Notes: generated from the letters alone by a model not told the origin. A stretch of 64,000 nt of DNA from Candidatus Dormiibacterota bacterium (GCA_955652705.1 CATPBK010000061.1:16809-80808); one strand, 5' to 3'; counted from the first letter of the stretch, positions 1 through 14,029 are shown. A program made the numbers and translations.

Positions 1-1
1 G

Positions 2-884
2 CAGTTCTCCCGCGAGCTGCTCGACGAGCTCATGACCAGGGCCGCCGAGATGGAGCGCGAGCCGCACCGGGCGGCCGGCCGGCTCCAGGGCAGGGTGATG
101 GCCGCTCTGTTCTACGAGCCCAGCACCCGTACCCGCCTCTCCTTCGAAGCCGCCATGCTCCGGCTCGGCGGCCGAACCATGGGCACCGACAACGCCCACG
201 AGTTCTCCAGCGCGGCCAAAGGCGAGTCGCTCGAGGACACGATCCGGATCATCAACGGCTACGCCGACGTGATCGTCCTCCGCCACGACGAGGAGGGGGC
301 CGCCCGCCGGGCCGCGGCAGTCAGCCAGGTCCCGGTCATCAACGCCGGCGACGGGCGCGGCCAGCATCCGACCCAGGGGTTGCTCGACGTCTACACCATC
401 CGGGCCGAGCTGGGCCGCATCGACGGCGTCAAGATCGCGATGGTCGGCGACCTCGCCAACGGCCGGACCGTCCGCAGCCTCGCCTATCTGCTCAGCAAGT
501 ACCGCGAGGTCCAGGTCTGGTTCGTCGCCCCGCCTCAGGTGGCGATGCGGCAGGACATCAAGGACCACCTCGATGAGCGAGGCGTGCGCTGGTCGGAGAC
601 TGAGGACCTCGAAGCGGTCCTGGCCAGGGTCGACGTCGTCTACATGACGCGGATCCAGAAGGAGCGTTTCAGCGATCCGGCCGGCTACGAGGCTCTGAAG
701 GGCGTCTACAAGCTCGACGCGCGCACTTTGCGAAAGCTGCACCGGAACTCGATAGTGATGCACCCGCTGCCGCGCCTGGATGAGATCGCGACGGAGGTCG
801 ACTCCGATCCGCGGGCCGCCTATTTCCGGCAGGCGCGCAACGGCCTCTTCATCCGCATGGCCCTGCTCGATATGGTCCTTTCCT

Positions 885-886
<2 letters not shown>
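2..886 (+). CDS. pyrB: aspartate carbamoyltransferase, 5' end cut by window
   Basis: Condenses carbamoyl phosphate with aspartate in de novo pyrimidine synthesis. The open frame runs in from base 2, ahead of the first ATG at 32, and reads FSRELLDEL, the usual N-terminal helix, so the gene starts just outside the window; 294 residues are visible of about 305. The carbamoyl-phosphate loop STRTRLSFE, the HPTQ motif and the C-terminal MHPLPR motif are all intact. It is first in a pyrimidine operon that here lacks pyrC between pyrB and the carbamoyl-phosphate synthase. The stop codon overlaps the first bases of a structured repeat that fills the gap to pyrR. Confidence 0.97.
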
Positions 887-5996
<5,110 letters not shown>

Positions 5997-6010
<14 letters not shown>

Positions 6011-6767
6011 CGCTCCGCTCAGCGAGCGTCGCCAGGTGGCCCGCGACATGTTCGTCCTCGGCTTCGACGCCCCGGCGGTGGCCGCTGCCGCCAAGGCGGG
6101 CCAGTTCGTAAACATCGGCCTCAAGCCCGGCCCGCTGCTGCGGCGGCCCTTCAGCGTCTACCGCGCGGATGAGGGCCGCGTCGAGATCGTCCTGCGGGCG
6201 GTCGGCGAGGGCACGTCCCGGCTGCTCTCCCTCCGCGAGGGAGACCGCGTCTCGGTGCTCGGACCGCTCGGGACGGGTTTTCGATTCGAGCCGGCCTGGC
6301 GGTCCGTCGCGCTCGTGAGCGGCGGGCTCGGCCTGGCGCCGATGCTGCTGGCCGCGCGCGATGCCCGCGCCGCCGGTCTCAGCGTGCACTGGGTGCACGG
6401 CGCTCGCACCGCCTGGGATCTCGGTTCGGAATGGGACGGCGAGGAGGCGACCTGGGCGACCGACGACGGGTCGCGAGGGTTCCACGGGAGCGCGGTCGCC
6501 GCCGTCGAAGAGGAGTTCGGCGCGGTGCTCGCCTGCGGCCCCAACCCGATGCTGGCGGCGGTCGCCGAGCGCTGGCCGGACGCCCAGGTCGCGGTCGAGA
6601 CGTACATGGGCTGCGGGACCGGTGTCTGCCTCGGCTGCGCCGTGCCGCTCTTGGCGGGGGGCTACGACCGCGCCTGCCGGGAGGGACCCGTTTACCGCGC
6701 CGCCGACGTGGACTGGCCGGCCTTGCCCTCACACCTCTCTTACTCCGCAGTGGCGATGCCCGCATGA
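5997..6767 (+). CDS. pyrK: dihydroorotate dehydrogenase electron-transfer subunit
   Basis: FAD and 2Fe-2S subunit that passes electrons from class 1B dihydroorotate dehydrogenase to NAD. GTG 5997 overlaps the carAB end by 14 nt and has GGAG 5 nt upstream. Of 256 residues, RRPFSVY (about 45-51) binds [12 protein letters not shown] is the nucleotide loop, and the cluster site is the cysteine set beginning [12 protein letters not shown] near residue 204, completed by a Cys about 12 residues later. It lies directly before pyrD, its partner. Confidence 0.95.
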
Positions 6768-7678
6768 CCAGCGACCTCGGGGTCGACCTGGGTCACCTCC
6801 GGCTCCGCGGCCCCGTCATCGCCGCCAGCGGGACCTTCGGATACGGCACAGAGGTTCCGCTGCTGGAGCGCCGCGCGCTGGCCGCGCTCGTCTCCAAGGG
6901 GATCTTCCTGCGGCCGCGGCCGGGCACGCCGCCGCCCCGGATCGTCGAGACCCCGTCGGGGATGCTCAACGCGATCGGCCTCCAGGGTCCCGGGGCGGAG
7001 GCGCTGCTTCGCGAATATGCCCCGCTCTGGTCGGCGTGGGACTTCCCCGTACTGGTCAACATCAACGGCGAGACCGTCGAGGAGTACGGCGAGCTGGCGG
7101 CTCGGCTGGACGGGATCCCGGGAGTGGGCGGCTTCGAAGTCAACATCTCCTGCCCGAACGTCGAGCAGGGAGGCATGTACTTCGGAAACGACCCCCGGGC
7201 GGCGGCCGACGTGACGCGGGCTGTCCGGCAGCGCACGACGCTGCCCGTCTGGGTCAAGCTGACGCCCAACGTGGGCGACATCGGAGAGGTGGCGCGGGCG
7301 GTCGAAGACGCCGGCGCGGACGCGGTCTGCGCCGTCAACACCTTCCTCGGGATGAGCATCGACCTGCACGCCTTCCGGCCCCGGCTATCCTTCCGGACCG
7401 GCGGGCTGTCAGGTCCGGCGATCCGGCCGCTAGCGCTGCAGCTGGCGCACCAGGTGGCGCGGACAGTGCAGGTCCCGGTGATCGGGATCGGGGGCATCGC
7501 CAGCCCCGAGGACGCGCTCGAGTTCCTGGTCGCGGGCTGCGCCGCGGTCCAGGTCGGCACGGCGACGTTCGCCGATCCGCAGGCGATCGCCAGGGTGCAC
7601 GACGGGATCGCCGCTTACCTGGAATCGAAAAGCTGGACCACTTTGAAGGAGCTGCCACGCTACCTTCCTCGCGACTGA
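6764..7678 (+). CDS. pyrD: dihydroorotate dehydrogenase, class 1B catalytic subunit
   Basis: Oxidises dihydroorotate to orotate with FMN. ATG 6764 overlaps the pyrK stop as ATGA, giving 304 residues, the normal size. NISCPN carries the catalytic Cys130 typical of class 1 enzymes, and GIGGI with VQVGTA form the FMN phosphate site at the C-terminal end of the barrel. An adjacent pyrK assigns it to the NAD-linked 1B type. Confidence 0.97.
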   Translation: MTSDLGVDLGHLRLRGPVIAASGTFGYGTEVPLLERRALAALVSKGIFLRPRPGTPPPRIVETPSGMLNAIGLQGPGAEALLREYAPLWSAWDFPVLVNINGETVEEYGELAARLDGIPGVGGFEVNISCPNVEQGGMYFGNDPRAAADVTRAVRQRTTLPVWVKLTPNVGDIGEVARAVEDAGADAVCAVNTFLGMSIDLHAFRPRLSFRTGGLSGPAIRPLALQLAHQVARTVQVPVIGIGGIASPEDALEFLVAGCAAVQVGTATFADPQAIARVHDGIAAYLESKSWTTLKELPRYLPRD

Positions 7679-8310
7679 CCGGCCTCGTTCTCCGCTGGGC
7701 CGAGCTCGAGGCCGCCTATCGAGAAACGGATCACTGGGGCGTTGACGACCCGGACCAGGTGCGCGTCACCGGGAATGGTGAAAGCAGCCTGGTCTTCACG
7801 GCGCCCCACGCCATCAGAGCTTTGCGCGCGACCGATGAATGGCGCGCGGACTACGGCACCGGCGGCCTGGCGGAATGCCTGGCCGAGGCGATGGGCGGCC
7901 TCGCCATCACCGCCTGGGGGCGCCAGACCGGGAACGCGAATCGTGACGTCGAGGCGGGACCCTTCAAGGTCGAGCTGGAGCGCCGGCTGCGTCCGGGCAC
8001 GCTAGTCCTCGACCTCCACGGCATGCGCGACGAATGGGGGCCGGACCTGATCATCGGCCTCGGACCGAGTTCGGACGACCGCTCGCGTGAGCTGGCCGCA
8101 GCTCTGCGCGCCTGTGGCCTTTCCGTCGCGGCAGGCCCGCCCTTCGACGCCTGCCACCCGGGCACTATCACGTCCTTCGTCCAGCGGTCCGGAGGCTGCG
8201 CGCTCCAGATCGAGGTCGCCTCCCGGCGTCGCCGTCCGCGCACCGTCCCGGAGCCGGCGGCCGAGCTCGGCGCGGCTCTGCTGAACGCGTTTCGCCTGGC
8301 GAACGGCTAG
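7675..8310 (+). CDS. N-formylglutamate amidohydrolase-like protein
   Basis: Resembles the N-formylglutamate amidohydrolase family: TAPHA near the start, GNANRD, LDLHGM and LQIEV match the metal- and substrate-site motifs in order. The substrate is unknown. The start is uncertain. CTG 7675 would overlap the pyrD stop as CTGA and gives 211 residues; the first canonical in-frame choice is GTG 7759, which loses 28 residues of protein-like sequence and has no clear ribosome site. It is last in the pyrimidine operon, but a pyrimidine role is not implied by the family. Confidence 0.75.
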   Translation: MTGLVLRWAELEAAYRETDHWGVDDPDQVRVTGNGESSLVFTAPHAIRALRATDEWRADYGTGGLAECLAEAMGGLAITAWGRQTGNANRDVEAGPFKVELERRLRPGTLVLDLHGMRDEWGPDLIIGLGPSSDDRSRELAAALRACGLSVAAGPPFDACHPGTITSFVQRSGGCALQIEVASRRRRPRTVPEPAAELGAALLNAFRLANG

Positions 8311-8510
8311 CGGCGGCGGCGCGGGCGCGGCGCCGCGCGGGCCAGCCGCTTCACCTCGTCCCAGCCCTTGCTGATGCGCTCCAGCTCAGCGGCCAGCTTC
8401 TTGTTCTGGCCGCGCAGCGCGCTGTTTTCGCGGACCAGGCGGGCCACCAGCTCCTGCGTCTCCTGAAGGAGCCGGGCGGAACTTTCCTTGACGCTCAATT
8501 TACGCGCCAC
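8307..8510 (-). CDS. small coiled-coil protein, function unknown
   Basis: From GTG 8510 the product is 67 residues: VARKLSVKESSARL, then a heptad-like helix (LLQETQELVARLVREN, LRGQNKKLAAELERI), then a basic Pro/Arg tail. An upstream ATG at 8594 is possible, but its extra residues are not helix-like. Its last codons overlap the convergent amidohydrolase by 4 nt. It lies downstream of the nucleotidyltransferase on the same strand. No enzyme motif is visible. Confidence 0.6.
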   Translation of the reverse strand: MARKLSVKESSARLLQETQELVARLVRENSALRGQNKKLAAELERISKGWDEVKRLARAAPRPRRRR

Positions 8511-8590
8511 TCTGAACCCGAAGGATAATTCCCATCCCTGCTCGAAGTCGAAGGGCTGGCCAAGCGCTATGGCGACATCTGGGCCATATG

Positions 8591-9274
8591 TCACCGGGCG
8601 CTGAGCTCTGACCAGGCGCGCTCCACGTCGGCTCCCAACGATCCGAGCCGGCCGTTGGCGAGCGTGTCGAGCAGGTCGCGCATGCGATAGCCACGCCTGC
8701 CCACCTCCGCCCAGAGGGTGCTCTTGCTCTCGTACGGCTTCCGCGTCAGGAGCGCGACCCGCATCGCGGCGGTCCAGGCGAAGTCCCAGCCGGCCGCCAC
8801 CGCGCGCACCCGGTCATCGAGGGCGAGACCGTTCCTCACCTTGTCGCGCGCTTCGTGGAGGTCCCAGCGGGACTCCTCGAGGGCGCCTTTGAACGCCTTC
8901 TCGGGGATGGCGAGAGAGGCCTCCCGGAGGCGCGGAAACACCGAGTCCGGGTCGCGGATGACGAATTGATGGCGGTAGGAATCGGCCTTGACTCCCCAGT
9001 CCGGACCGATCCTGCGCGCCTCCTCGACCAACCTCTCCTCGGTCGCGGAACGGCAGTCGACGAGAACGTCGGCTTCGAGCCAGCGGTTGGGCCGGATCTC
9101 GATGCTGCCGCCCATCACGGCCAGCAGCTCCAGGTCGGAGTTGGGAAGGGCGGTGCCGTGGGAAACGGAGCCGTACACGCCCAGCGCCCGGAGCGAGCGT
9201 CCGTGCTCGTTGCGCAGGCGGGTGCCCACCTGTCGGGCCAGCTCGAGCCGTTCCTCAGACGGGTCGCCGCTCAT
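8591..9274 (-). CDS. nucleotidyltransferase-fold protein
   Basis: The 227 residues begin with a Pol-beta-type nucleotidyltransferase core: YGSVSHGTALPNSDLELL has the G-S, G-T and S-D-x-E pattern, and EADVLV supplies the third acidic residue. The C-terminal half is helical, as in kanamycin-nucleotidyltransferase-like enzymes. Possible roles are small-molecule nucleotidylation or drug modification; the substrate cannot be read from the sequence. Its start overlaps the end of the MFS gene by 20 nt, so the two are probably co-transcribed. Confidence 0.75.
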   Translation of the reverse strand: MSGDPSEERLELARQVGTRLRNEHGRSLRALGVYGSVSHGTALPNSDLELLAVMGGSIEIRPNRWLEADVLVDCRSATEERLVEEARRIGPDWGVKADSYRHQFVIRDPDSVFPRLREASLAIPEKAFKGALEESRWDLHEARDKVRNGLALDDRVRAVAAGWDFAWTAAMRVALLTRKPYESKSTLWAEVGRRGYRMRDLLDTLANGRLGSLGADVERAWSELSAR

Positions 9275-10526
9275 CGCTCTGCCCGAAGACCGTGGGCCTG
9301 AGGAGCCGGCTGGCGCCCAGAAACAGGCCCGAAACCAGCGCGCCGACGGCCATCGCCCAGGGCGCGCCGAAGAGCTCGGCGAGCGTGCCCGCCTGCAGGC
9401 TGCCGATCGGTCCGACGCCCATTAGAGACTGTGCGTACAGTGCCATGACGCGACCCCGCAAGGCATCGGGCGTGGCCGTCTGGATGCGCGTGTTGGCGGT
9501 CGCCACGAAGGTGATCTGACAGAATCCCGCGGCGGCCAGGAGGGCCACGGAGAGCCAGAGCGAGCGGCTCCAGCTGAACACCACCAGGAAGAACGACCAG
9601 GTGAGCCCTAAGAGGAACTGGTTGCGGCCGGTGGCGACCCGGTTTTGCAGGAAGGCCAGGGTCAGCGCACCGACCATGGCGCCGAGGCCCTGGGCCGCGA
9701 CCATGAAGCCAAACCCTCTCGCGCCCACGTGCAGGACCTGGTCAGCGAAGAGAGGCAGGATAGTGAAACGGTTCATCGCGAAAAGCGAGAAGACCGCGAC
9801 GTTCAGGAGAAGGGTGCCGACTACATCGTTGTCGCGCGCGTAAGTGAGCCCTTCCAGGATCCGGCCGAAGGCGGTTTGCCCGACCCGGGCGCCCTCGCCG
9901 ACCAGGCTCGGCAGGTTTCGCATCAGGGCCAGCGCAGCGATCGAAGCCAGGTAGCTGACGGCGTTGGCGAGAAAGCAAAGCGGTACGCCTAGCACGCCGA
10001 TGATCAGGCCCGCCAGGCTTGGCCCGATCACCGCGGCCGCGTTGAAGATCGTCGAGTTGAGTGCGATGGCGTTGAGGAGGTCCTCGCGGCCCACCATCTC
10101 GATCACGAACGCCTGGCGGCAGGGCACGTCGACCACGTTGATCGAGCCGAGGGCCAGGGCCGCCAGCAGCACCATCCAGTACTGGCCGGTGTGCGTGTCG
10201 CTGACCAGGAAGAGCCCGGCCGCGGGCAGGATGAAGAGCGTCTGGGTGACAAGTAGGATCCGCCGCTTGGGGAAGCGGTCGGCGAGCAGGCCGCCGAACT
10301 GCCCCGCGACCAGCATCGGCGTGAACTGCATGGCCAGGACGAGGCCGACCTTGAACCCGGAATGGGTCAGTTCGAGCGCGTACCAGGAGAGGGCCACGCT
10401 CTGCATCCAGGTGCCCACCGTCGAGATGACCTGGCCGGCGAAGTAGAGGCGGTAGTTGCTGTGCCGGAGCGCTCCCAGGAGCCGCCGCCGCGGGACGCCG
10501 GGCGGCTTGGGCTGGGGCAGGCGCAC
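9255..10526 (-). CDS. MFS exporter (EntS/MFS_3-like)
   Basis: Membrane transporter of about 12 helices, 423 residues from GTG 10526. The N-terminal NYRLYFAGQVIST and DRFPKRRIL after helix 2 are typical of the drug and siderophore exporter group. An ATG at 10568 is also in frame but lies inside structured element copy B; GTG 10526 has AGGA about 9 nt upstream and lies just outside the element, so I prefer it. Followed by the nucleotidyltransferase; a resistance or export pair is possible but unproven. Confidence 0.85.
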   Translation of the reverse strand: MRLPQPKPPGVPRRRLLGALRHSNYRLYFAGQVISTVGTWMQSVALSWYALELTHSGFKVGLVLAMQFTPMLVAGQFGGLLADRFPKRRILLVTQTLFILPAAGLFLVSDTHTGQYWMVLLAALALGSINVVDVPCRQAFVIEMVGREDLLNAIALNSTIFNAAAVIGPSLAGLIIGVLGVPLCFLANAVSYLASIAALALMRNLPSLVGEGARVGQTAFGRILEGLTYARDNDVVGTLLLNVAVFSLFAMNRFTILPLFADQVLHVGARGFGFMVAAQGLGAMVGALTLAFLQNRVATGRNQFLLGLTWSFFLVVFSWSRSLWLSVALLAAAGFCQITFVATANTRIQTATPDALRGRVMALYAQSLMGVGPIGSLQAGTLAELFGAPWAMAVGALVSGLFLGASRLLRPTVFGQSDERRPV

Positions 10527-10540
10527 GAGCTCAAATCCTA

Positions 10541-10736
10541 GGGTTCCAAGCCAGGGAATCGGAGGCATCTCATCGGCTCTGGACGCCGCTGCCGGTGTTA
10601 TGGGCCCCGGCCTGAGTGCTCAGGCATCTTCAGATGCATTTCGCCTCGGGCCACCCTGCCTTGGCAGCGACGCCCAGACCGGCGTCCTGGCGGCCGCCTG
10701 CCGCGATCTGCAGTTCGAATCCCTGACTCGGAACCC
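10541..10736 (-). repeat. structured repeat element, copy B (196 nt)
   Basis: Near-identical to copy A along its whole length. Ends pair as GGGTTCC (10541-10547) with GGAACCC (10730-10736), then CAGGGA with TCCCTG; these bases differ from copy A but remain paired. Inside, GGCCTGAG pairs with CTCGGGCC (one G-T wobble replacing a G-C pair of copy A), and the apical GCATCT/AGATGC hairpin is longer than in copy A. Lies between the divergent MFS and SRPBCC genes. Confidence 0.85.
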
Positions 10737-10772
10737 GTGTCCGCCTATCGAGTCCGATAGATTTCTGGAGAC

Positions 10773-11249
10773 GTGGCAGCCATCAAAGAGAGCGTCGAGA
10801 TCGAGGCCCCGGCCGACCGTGTCTGGGCCGTGGTGCACGAGGACTTCAAGAACGCCGGCAAGTGGTCGTCGAACTTGAAGAAGGTGGACGTCCTCGACCC
10901 CCTCCCGCTCAGGAAGGGAAGCCGCCTCGTTTATGAGATCCAGACCCCTGGCGGCAAGCAAGAGCTGGAGGTCGAGCACACGACGGTCAGCAAGCCGAAA
11001 ACCTGCACCGGGAAGCTGGTTCGCGGCCCGATCAAGGGCACCTGGAAGTACAGCTACGCCGAGAAGGACGGGGTCACGAAGCTGACCTACACGATGGATT
11101 ACGAGCCCGCCAACTTCGCCGTCCGGCTCTTCGCCGGGATCATCGACCGCCAGCTCCCGCAGGACGTGGCGCGAACGCTGCGCAGCCTCAAGAGCTACGT
11201 GGAAGCGGGCCGTGGCCCGACAGGAGCCGGCCGGAGGGCCAGGACCTGA
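10773..11249 (+). CDS. SRPBCC (START-like) family protein
   Basis: 158-residue ligand-binding-fold protein: KESVEIEAPADRVWAVV is the usual first strand and helix, and the C-terminal helix ends in LRSLKSYVEAG. Such proteins bind hydrophobic ligands or act as polyketide cyclase-like enzymes; no catalytic residues are recognisable. GTG 10773 is used and GGAG lies unusually close (2 nt). It is first in an operon with the methylmalyl-CoA lyase-like gene, whose start overlaps its stop. Confidence 0.8.
   Translation: MAAIKESVEIEAPADRVWAVVHEDFKNAGKWSSNLKKVDVLDPLPLRKGSRLVYEIQTPGGKQELEVEHTTVSKPKTCTGKLVRGPIKGTWKYSYAEKDGVTKLTYTMDYEPANFAVRLFAGIIDRQLPQDVARTLRSLKSYVEAGRGPTGAGRRART
11233..11237 (+). promoter_or_regulatory. 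ribosome binding site supporting CTG start at 11246
   Basis: GGAGG with 8 nt to CTG 11246. No ATG, GTG or TTG lies in frame between this site and the conserved N-terminal region of the lyase. Confidence 0.65.
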
Positions 11250-12163
11250 GAGCCAGGCGGTCCTGCCTGTCGGTCCCGGGAACTCAGACCCGATTCCACG
11301 CCAAGGCCGCCGAGACCGCTGCCGACGCCATCTTCCTCGACCTCGAGGACTCGGTCGCGCCGGCCCTGAAGGTGACGGCCCGGGCGATGGTCGTCGAAGC
11401 GCTGCGCATTTACCGCTACGAGGGCAAGACCCGCGTCGTGCGCGTCAACTCCTGCGACACGAAGTGGTGCTACGGGGACATCATCCAGGTCGTCGAAGAG
11501 GCGGGCGACCTGCTCGACTGCTTGATGATCCCGAAGGTCGAGGACGCGGGCCAGGTCCATTTCGTGGACAACCTCCTGAGCCAGATCGAGTGGAAGACCG
11601 GACTCAAGAACCGGCTCGGGCTCGAGCTGCAGATCGAGTCCGCGCGGGGGATGGAGAACATCGAAGAGATCGCCGCGGCCTCCTCGCGGGCGGAGACGCT
11701 GATCTTCGGCCCCGCCGACTTCTCCGCCTCGCTGCGCGTCCCGGAGCTGACCGTCGGCCGCCTCAAGCCCGAGTACCCGGGCGATTACTGGCACTACTTC
11801 CTCGCTCGGGTCGCCGTGGCCGCTCGCGCGCACGGCCTGCAGCCCATCGACGGCCCCTACGCCCAGGTGCGCGACCTCGACGGCCTGCGCACCTTCGCGC
11901 AGCGGGCTGCGATGCTGGGCTTCGACGGCAAATGGGCGCTCAACCCCGCCCAGGTGGACGTGCTGAACGAGGTCTTCACGCCCGCCCAGGCAGACTTCGA
12001 CCGCGCCTGGGCCATCCTGGAGGCCTATCGCAAGGCCACCGACGTCGACCAGACGGGCGCGGTCATGCTTGGTGACGAGATGATCGACGAGGCCTCGCGC
12101 AAGATGGCCCAGGTCATGGTCGAACGCGGCGAGGCGTTCGGGATGAAACCATCGACGAGGTAG
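11246..12163 (+). CDS. L-malyl-CoA/beta-methylmalyl-CoA lyase-like (CitE family)
   Basis: HpcH/HpaI-CitE barrel lyase, 305 residues. FLDLEDSVAP, MIPKVEDAGQV, LQIESARGMENI and IDGP match the malyl-CoA lyase subgroup, which cleaves beta-methylmalyl-CoA to glyoxylate and propionyl-CoA. The conserved opening RARRSCLSVPGTQTRFHAKA lies upstream of the first canonical start (GTG 11372); CTG 11246, in a CTGA overlap with the upstream stop and with a good ribosome site, restores the full N-terminus. The next two genes fit neighbouring steps of the ethylmalonyl-CoA pathway, which supports this over citrate lyase. Confidence 0.85.
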   Translation: MRARRSCLSVPGTQTRFHAKAAETAADAIFLDLEDSVAPALKVTARAMVVEALRIYRYEGKTRVVRVNSCDTKWCYGDIIQVVEEAGDLLDCLMIPKVEDAGQVHFVDNLLSQIEWKTGLKNRLGLELQIESARGMENIEEIAAASSRAETLIFGPADFSASLRVPELTVGRLKPEYPGDYWHYFLARVAVAARAHGLQPIDGPYAQVRDLDGLRTFAQRAAMLGFDGKWALNPAQVDVLNEVFTPAQADFDRAWAILEAYRKATDVDQTGAVMLGDEMIDEASRKMAQVMVERGEAFGMKPSTR

Positions 12164-13560
12164 CCGCCTACCAGCGGGCCTGGGCGGCAGCTCGCCAGGG
12201 CGCGGCGCAAGCGGCCAGGGAATGGTCGGAGCGGACCGGCGACAAGCTGGCCTGGGCCATCGCCCAGGGCGCTGCCGGCGACACCGATGCCGAGTCCTAC
12301 TCGCCCGCTTTCCTGGAGGTCGGCGACCTGCTCCTGGAGGGGCGCGGCGTGGAGGACGTGGGGGCCGACGAGGAGCACCGACTGCTCCGGCGCACGCTGC
12401 GCGACTTCGCGGAGCGCAAGGTGGCGCCCCGCGCCCAGGAGATCCACCGCCAGGACCTCGACGTGCCCGACGACATCGTCCGCGGCGTGGCTGAGCTCGG
12501 CCTCTTCGGGCTCTCCATCCCGGAGGAGTTCGGGGGCTCCCTGAGCGGGCGCCCCGACCACGTCGCCATGCTGATCGCGACCGAGGAGCTCTCGGCGGCC
12601 TCCTTGGCGGCCGGCGGCAGCCTGATGACGCGCCCGGAGATCCTGATCCGCGCCCTGCTGAGCGGCGCCGACGAAGATCAGAAGCGGCGCTGGTTGCCGG
12701 GCATCGCAGCGGGCAAGCAGCTCGTGGCGGTGGCCGTGACCGAGCCGGACGCAGGATCTGACGTGGCGGCGATCAAGTGCCGGGCGGTGCGCCGCGCGGA
12801 CGGCTCCTGGGTGGTGGACGGCGCCAAGCTCTGGTGCACCTTCGCCGGCCGGGCCCACCTCCTGATGCTGCTCTGCCGCACCGGCGGGCCCGGGCATCGA
12901 GGGCTGAGCTTGTTCGTGGCCGAAAAGCCTTCCTTTCCCGGGCACGAGTTCGAGCACCGCCAGCGGGGTGGCGGCCGGTTGCGCGGTCGCGCCATCCCGA
13001 CTCTCGGCTACCGCGGGCTGCACACGTTTGAGCTCGAGTTCGACGGCTACGTGTTGCCCGGGGCTGCGCTCATCGGCGAGGAGGGCCGCGGCTTCTACCT
13101 CCAGATGGAGGGGTTCGCGGCAGGCCGGCTGCAGACGGCGGGCAGAGCGGTCGGCGTGATGCAGGCAGCCCTCCGCGATGCCCTGGCTTACGCGCGCGAC
13201 CGTTCCCTCTTCGGCAAGCGTCTGGCCAAGCACGAACTTGCCCGCCACACGCTCGGCAGGATGGGGACCCGGCTCCACGCGGCCCGGCAGCTCTCCTACC
13301 AGGCGGGCCTGCTTCTCGCGTCCGGATCAGGGCAGGCAGGCCAGATGGAGGCCGCGCTCGCCAAGCTCTACGCGTCACGCATGGCCGAGTACGTGACGCG
13401 TGACGCGGTGCAGCTGTTCGGCGGGATGGGGTACGCGGAAGAGACCGACGTCAGTCGCTACTTCCTGGACGCGCGCGTGCTGGCCATCTTCGAGGGAGCG
13501 GAGGAGGTGCTCGCGCTCCGCGTCATCGCAAAGGAACTGGGAGTGCCTAGCGATGCCTGA
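12160..13560 (+). CDS. (2S)-methylsuccinyl-CoA dehydrogenase-like acyl-CoA dehydrogenase
   Basis: FAD acyl-CoA dehydrogenase. LGYRGLHTFELEFDGY, GRLQTAGRAVGV and DARVLAIFEGAEE resemble methylsuccinyl-CoA dehydrogenase, which makes mesaconyl-CoA. The start is uncertain. GTG 12349 has GGAGG 8 nt upstream and gives 403 residues; the frame stays open upstream to GTA 12160, which overlaps the lyase stop as GTAG, and reads as a helical stretch (AAYQRAWAAARQ, EWSERTGDKLAWAIAQ). Known Mcd proteins carry an N-terminal extension, so the longer form is reported with that caution. Flanked by the lyase and hydratase of the same pathway. Confidence 0.75.
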   Translation, partial: VAAYQRAWAAARQGAAQAAREWSERTGDKLAWAIAQGAAGDTDAESYSPAFLEVGDLLLEGRGVEDVGADEEHRLLRRTLRDFAERKVAPRAQEIHRQDLDVPDDIVRGVAELGLFGLSIPEEFGGSLSGRPDHVAMLIATEELSAASLAAGGSLMTRPEILIRALLSGADEDQKRRWLPGIAAGKQLVAVAVTEPDAGSDVAAIKCRAVRRADGSWVVDGAKLWCTFAGRAHLLMLLCRTGGPGHRGLSLFVAEKPSFPGHEFEHRQRGGGRLRGRAIPTLGYRGLHTFELEFDGYVLPGAALIGEEGRGFYLQMEGFAAGRLQTAGRAVGVMQAALRDALAYARDRSLFGKRLAKHELARHTLGRMGTRLHAARQLSYQAGLLLASGSGQAGQMEAALAKLYASRMAEYVTRDAVQLFGGMGYAEETDVSRYFLDARVLAIFEGAEEVLALRVIAKELGVPSDA

Positions 13561-14029
13561 GTTCGGTCGCTACCTGGAAGAGTTCGAGGTCGGTGCGACG
13601 TACAAGCACTGGCCGGGCAAGACCATCACCGAGGCCGACGACCACCTCTTCTGCCTGCTCACCATGAACCACCATCCGCTCCACCTGGATGCTCACTACG
13701 CGGAGACCCAGACCGAGTTCGGACGGAACGTGGTGGTCGGCAACCTGGTCTACTCGCTGGCCCTCGGGATGAGCGTGGCCGACGTGTCCGGGAAGGCGAT
13801 CGCCAACCTGGAGGTGGAGACCCTCAAGCACGAACACCCCACGTTCCATGGCGACACCATCTACGCCGAAAGCGAGGTGCTCGCGGTGACCCCCTCGAAG
13901 TCGAAGCCCGACCGCGGCGTGGTCTACGTCGAGACGCGGGCTTTCAACCAGCGCGGCGAGCGAGTTTGCAGCTTCCGGCGCAAGGTCCTGGTGCCGCGGC
14001 GGCCAGAGTCGCAAAGGAGGTCGGAATGA
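13553..14029 (+). CDS. MaoC-family hydratase, probable mesaconyl-CoA hydratase
   Basis: 158-residue hot-dog enzyme. FEVGATYKHWPGKTITEADD is the MaoC opening and MNHHPLHLDAHYA holds the hydratase Asp/His pair. The ATG at 13553 overlaps the dehydrogenase end. Position between a methylsuccinyl-CoA dehydrogenase-like and a methylmalyl-CoA lyase-like gene suggests hydration of mesaconyl-CoA to beta-methylmalyl-CoA. A generic (R)-enoyl-CoA hydratase remains possible. Confidence 0.8.
   Translation: MPEFGRYLEEFEVGATYKHWPGKTITEADDHLFCLLTMNHHPLHLDAHYAETQTEFGRNVVVGNLVYSLALGMSVADVSGKAIANLEVETLKHEHPTFHGDTIYAESEVLAVTPSKSKPDRGVVYVETRAFNQRGERVCSFRRKVLVPRRPESQRRSE
14013..14020 (+). promoter_or_regulatory. 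strong ribosome binding site for the SDR gene
   Basis: AAAGGAGG, 5 nt before ATG 14026; the best Shine-Dalgarno match seen in the window. It decides for ATG 14026 (ATGA overlap) over earlier in-frame starts. Confidence 0.85.

Noticed and set aside
10705..10730. tRNA T-arm-like sequence GTTCGAATCC in element copy B
   Set aside because: Copy A has GTGCGAACCT at this place, no acceptor or anticodon arm can be built, and the bases pair with the element's 5' end instead.
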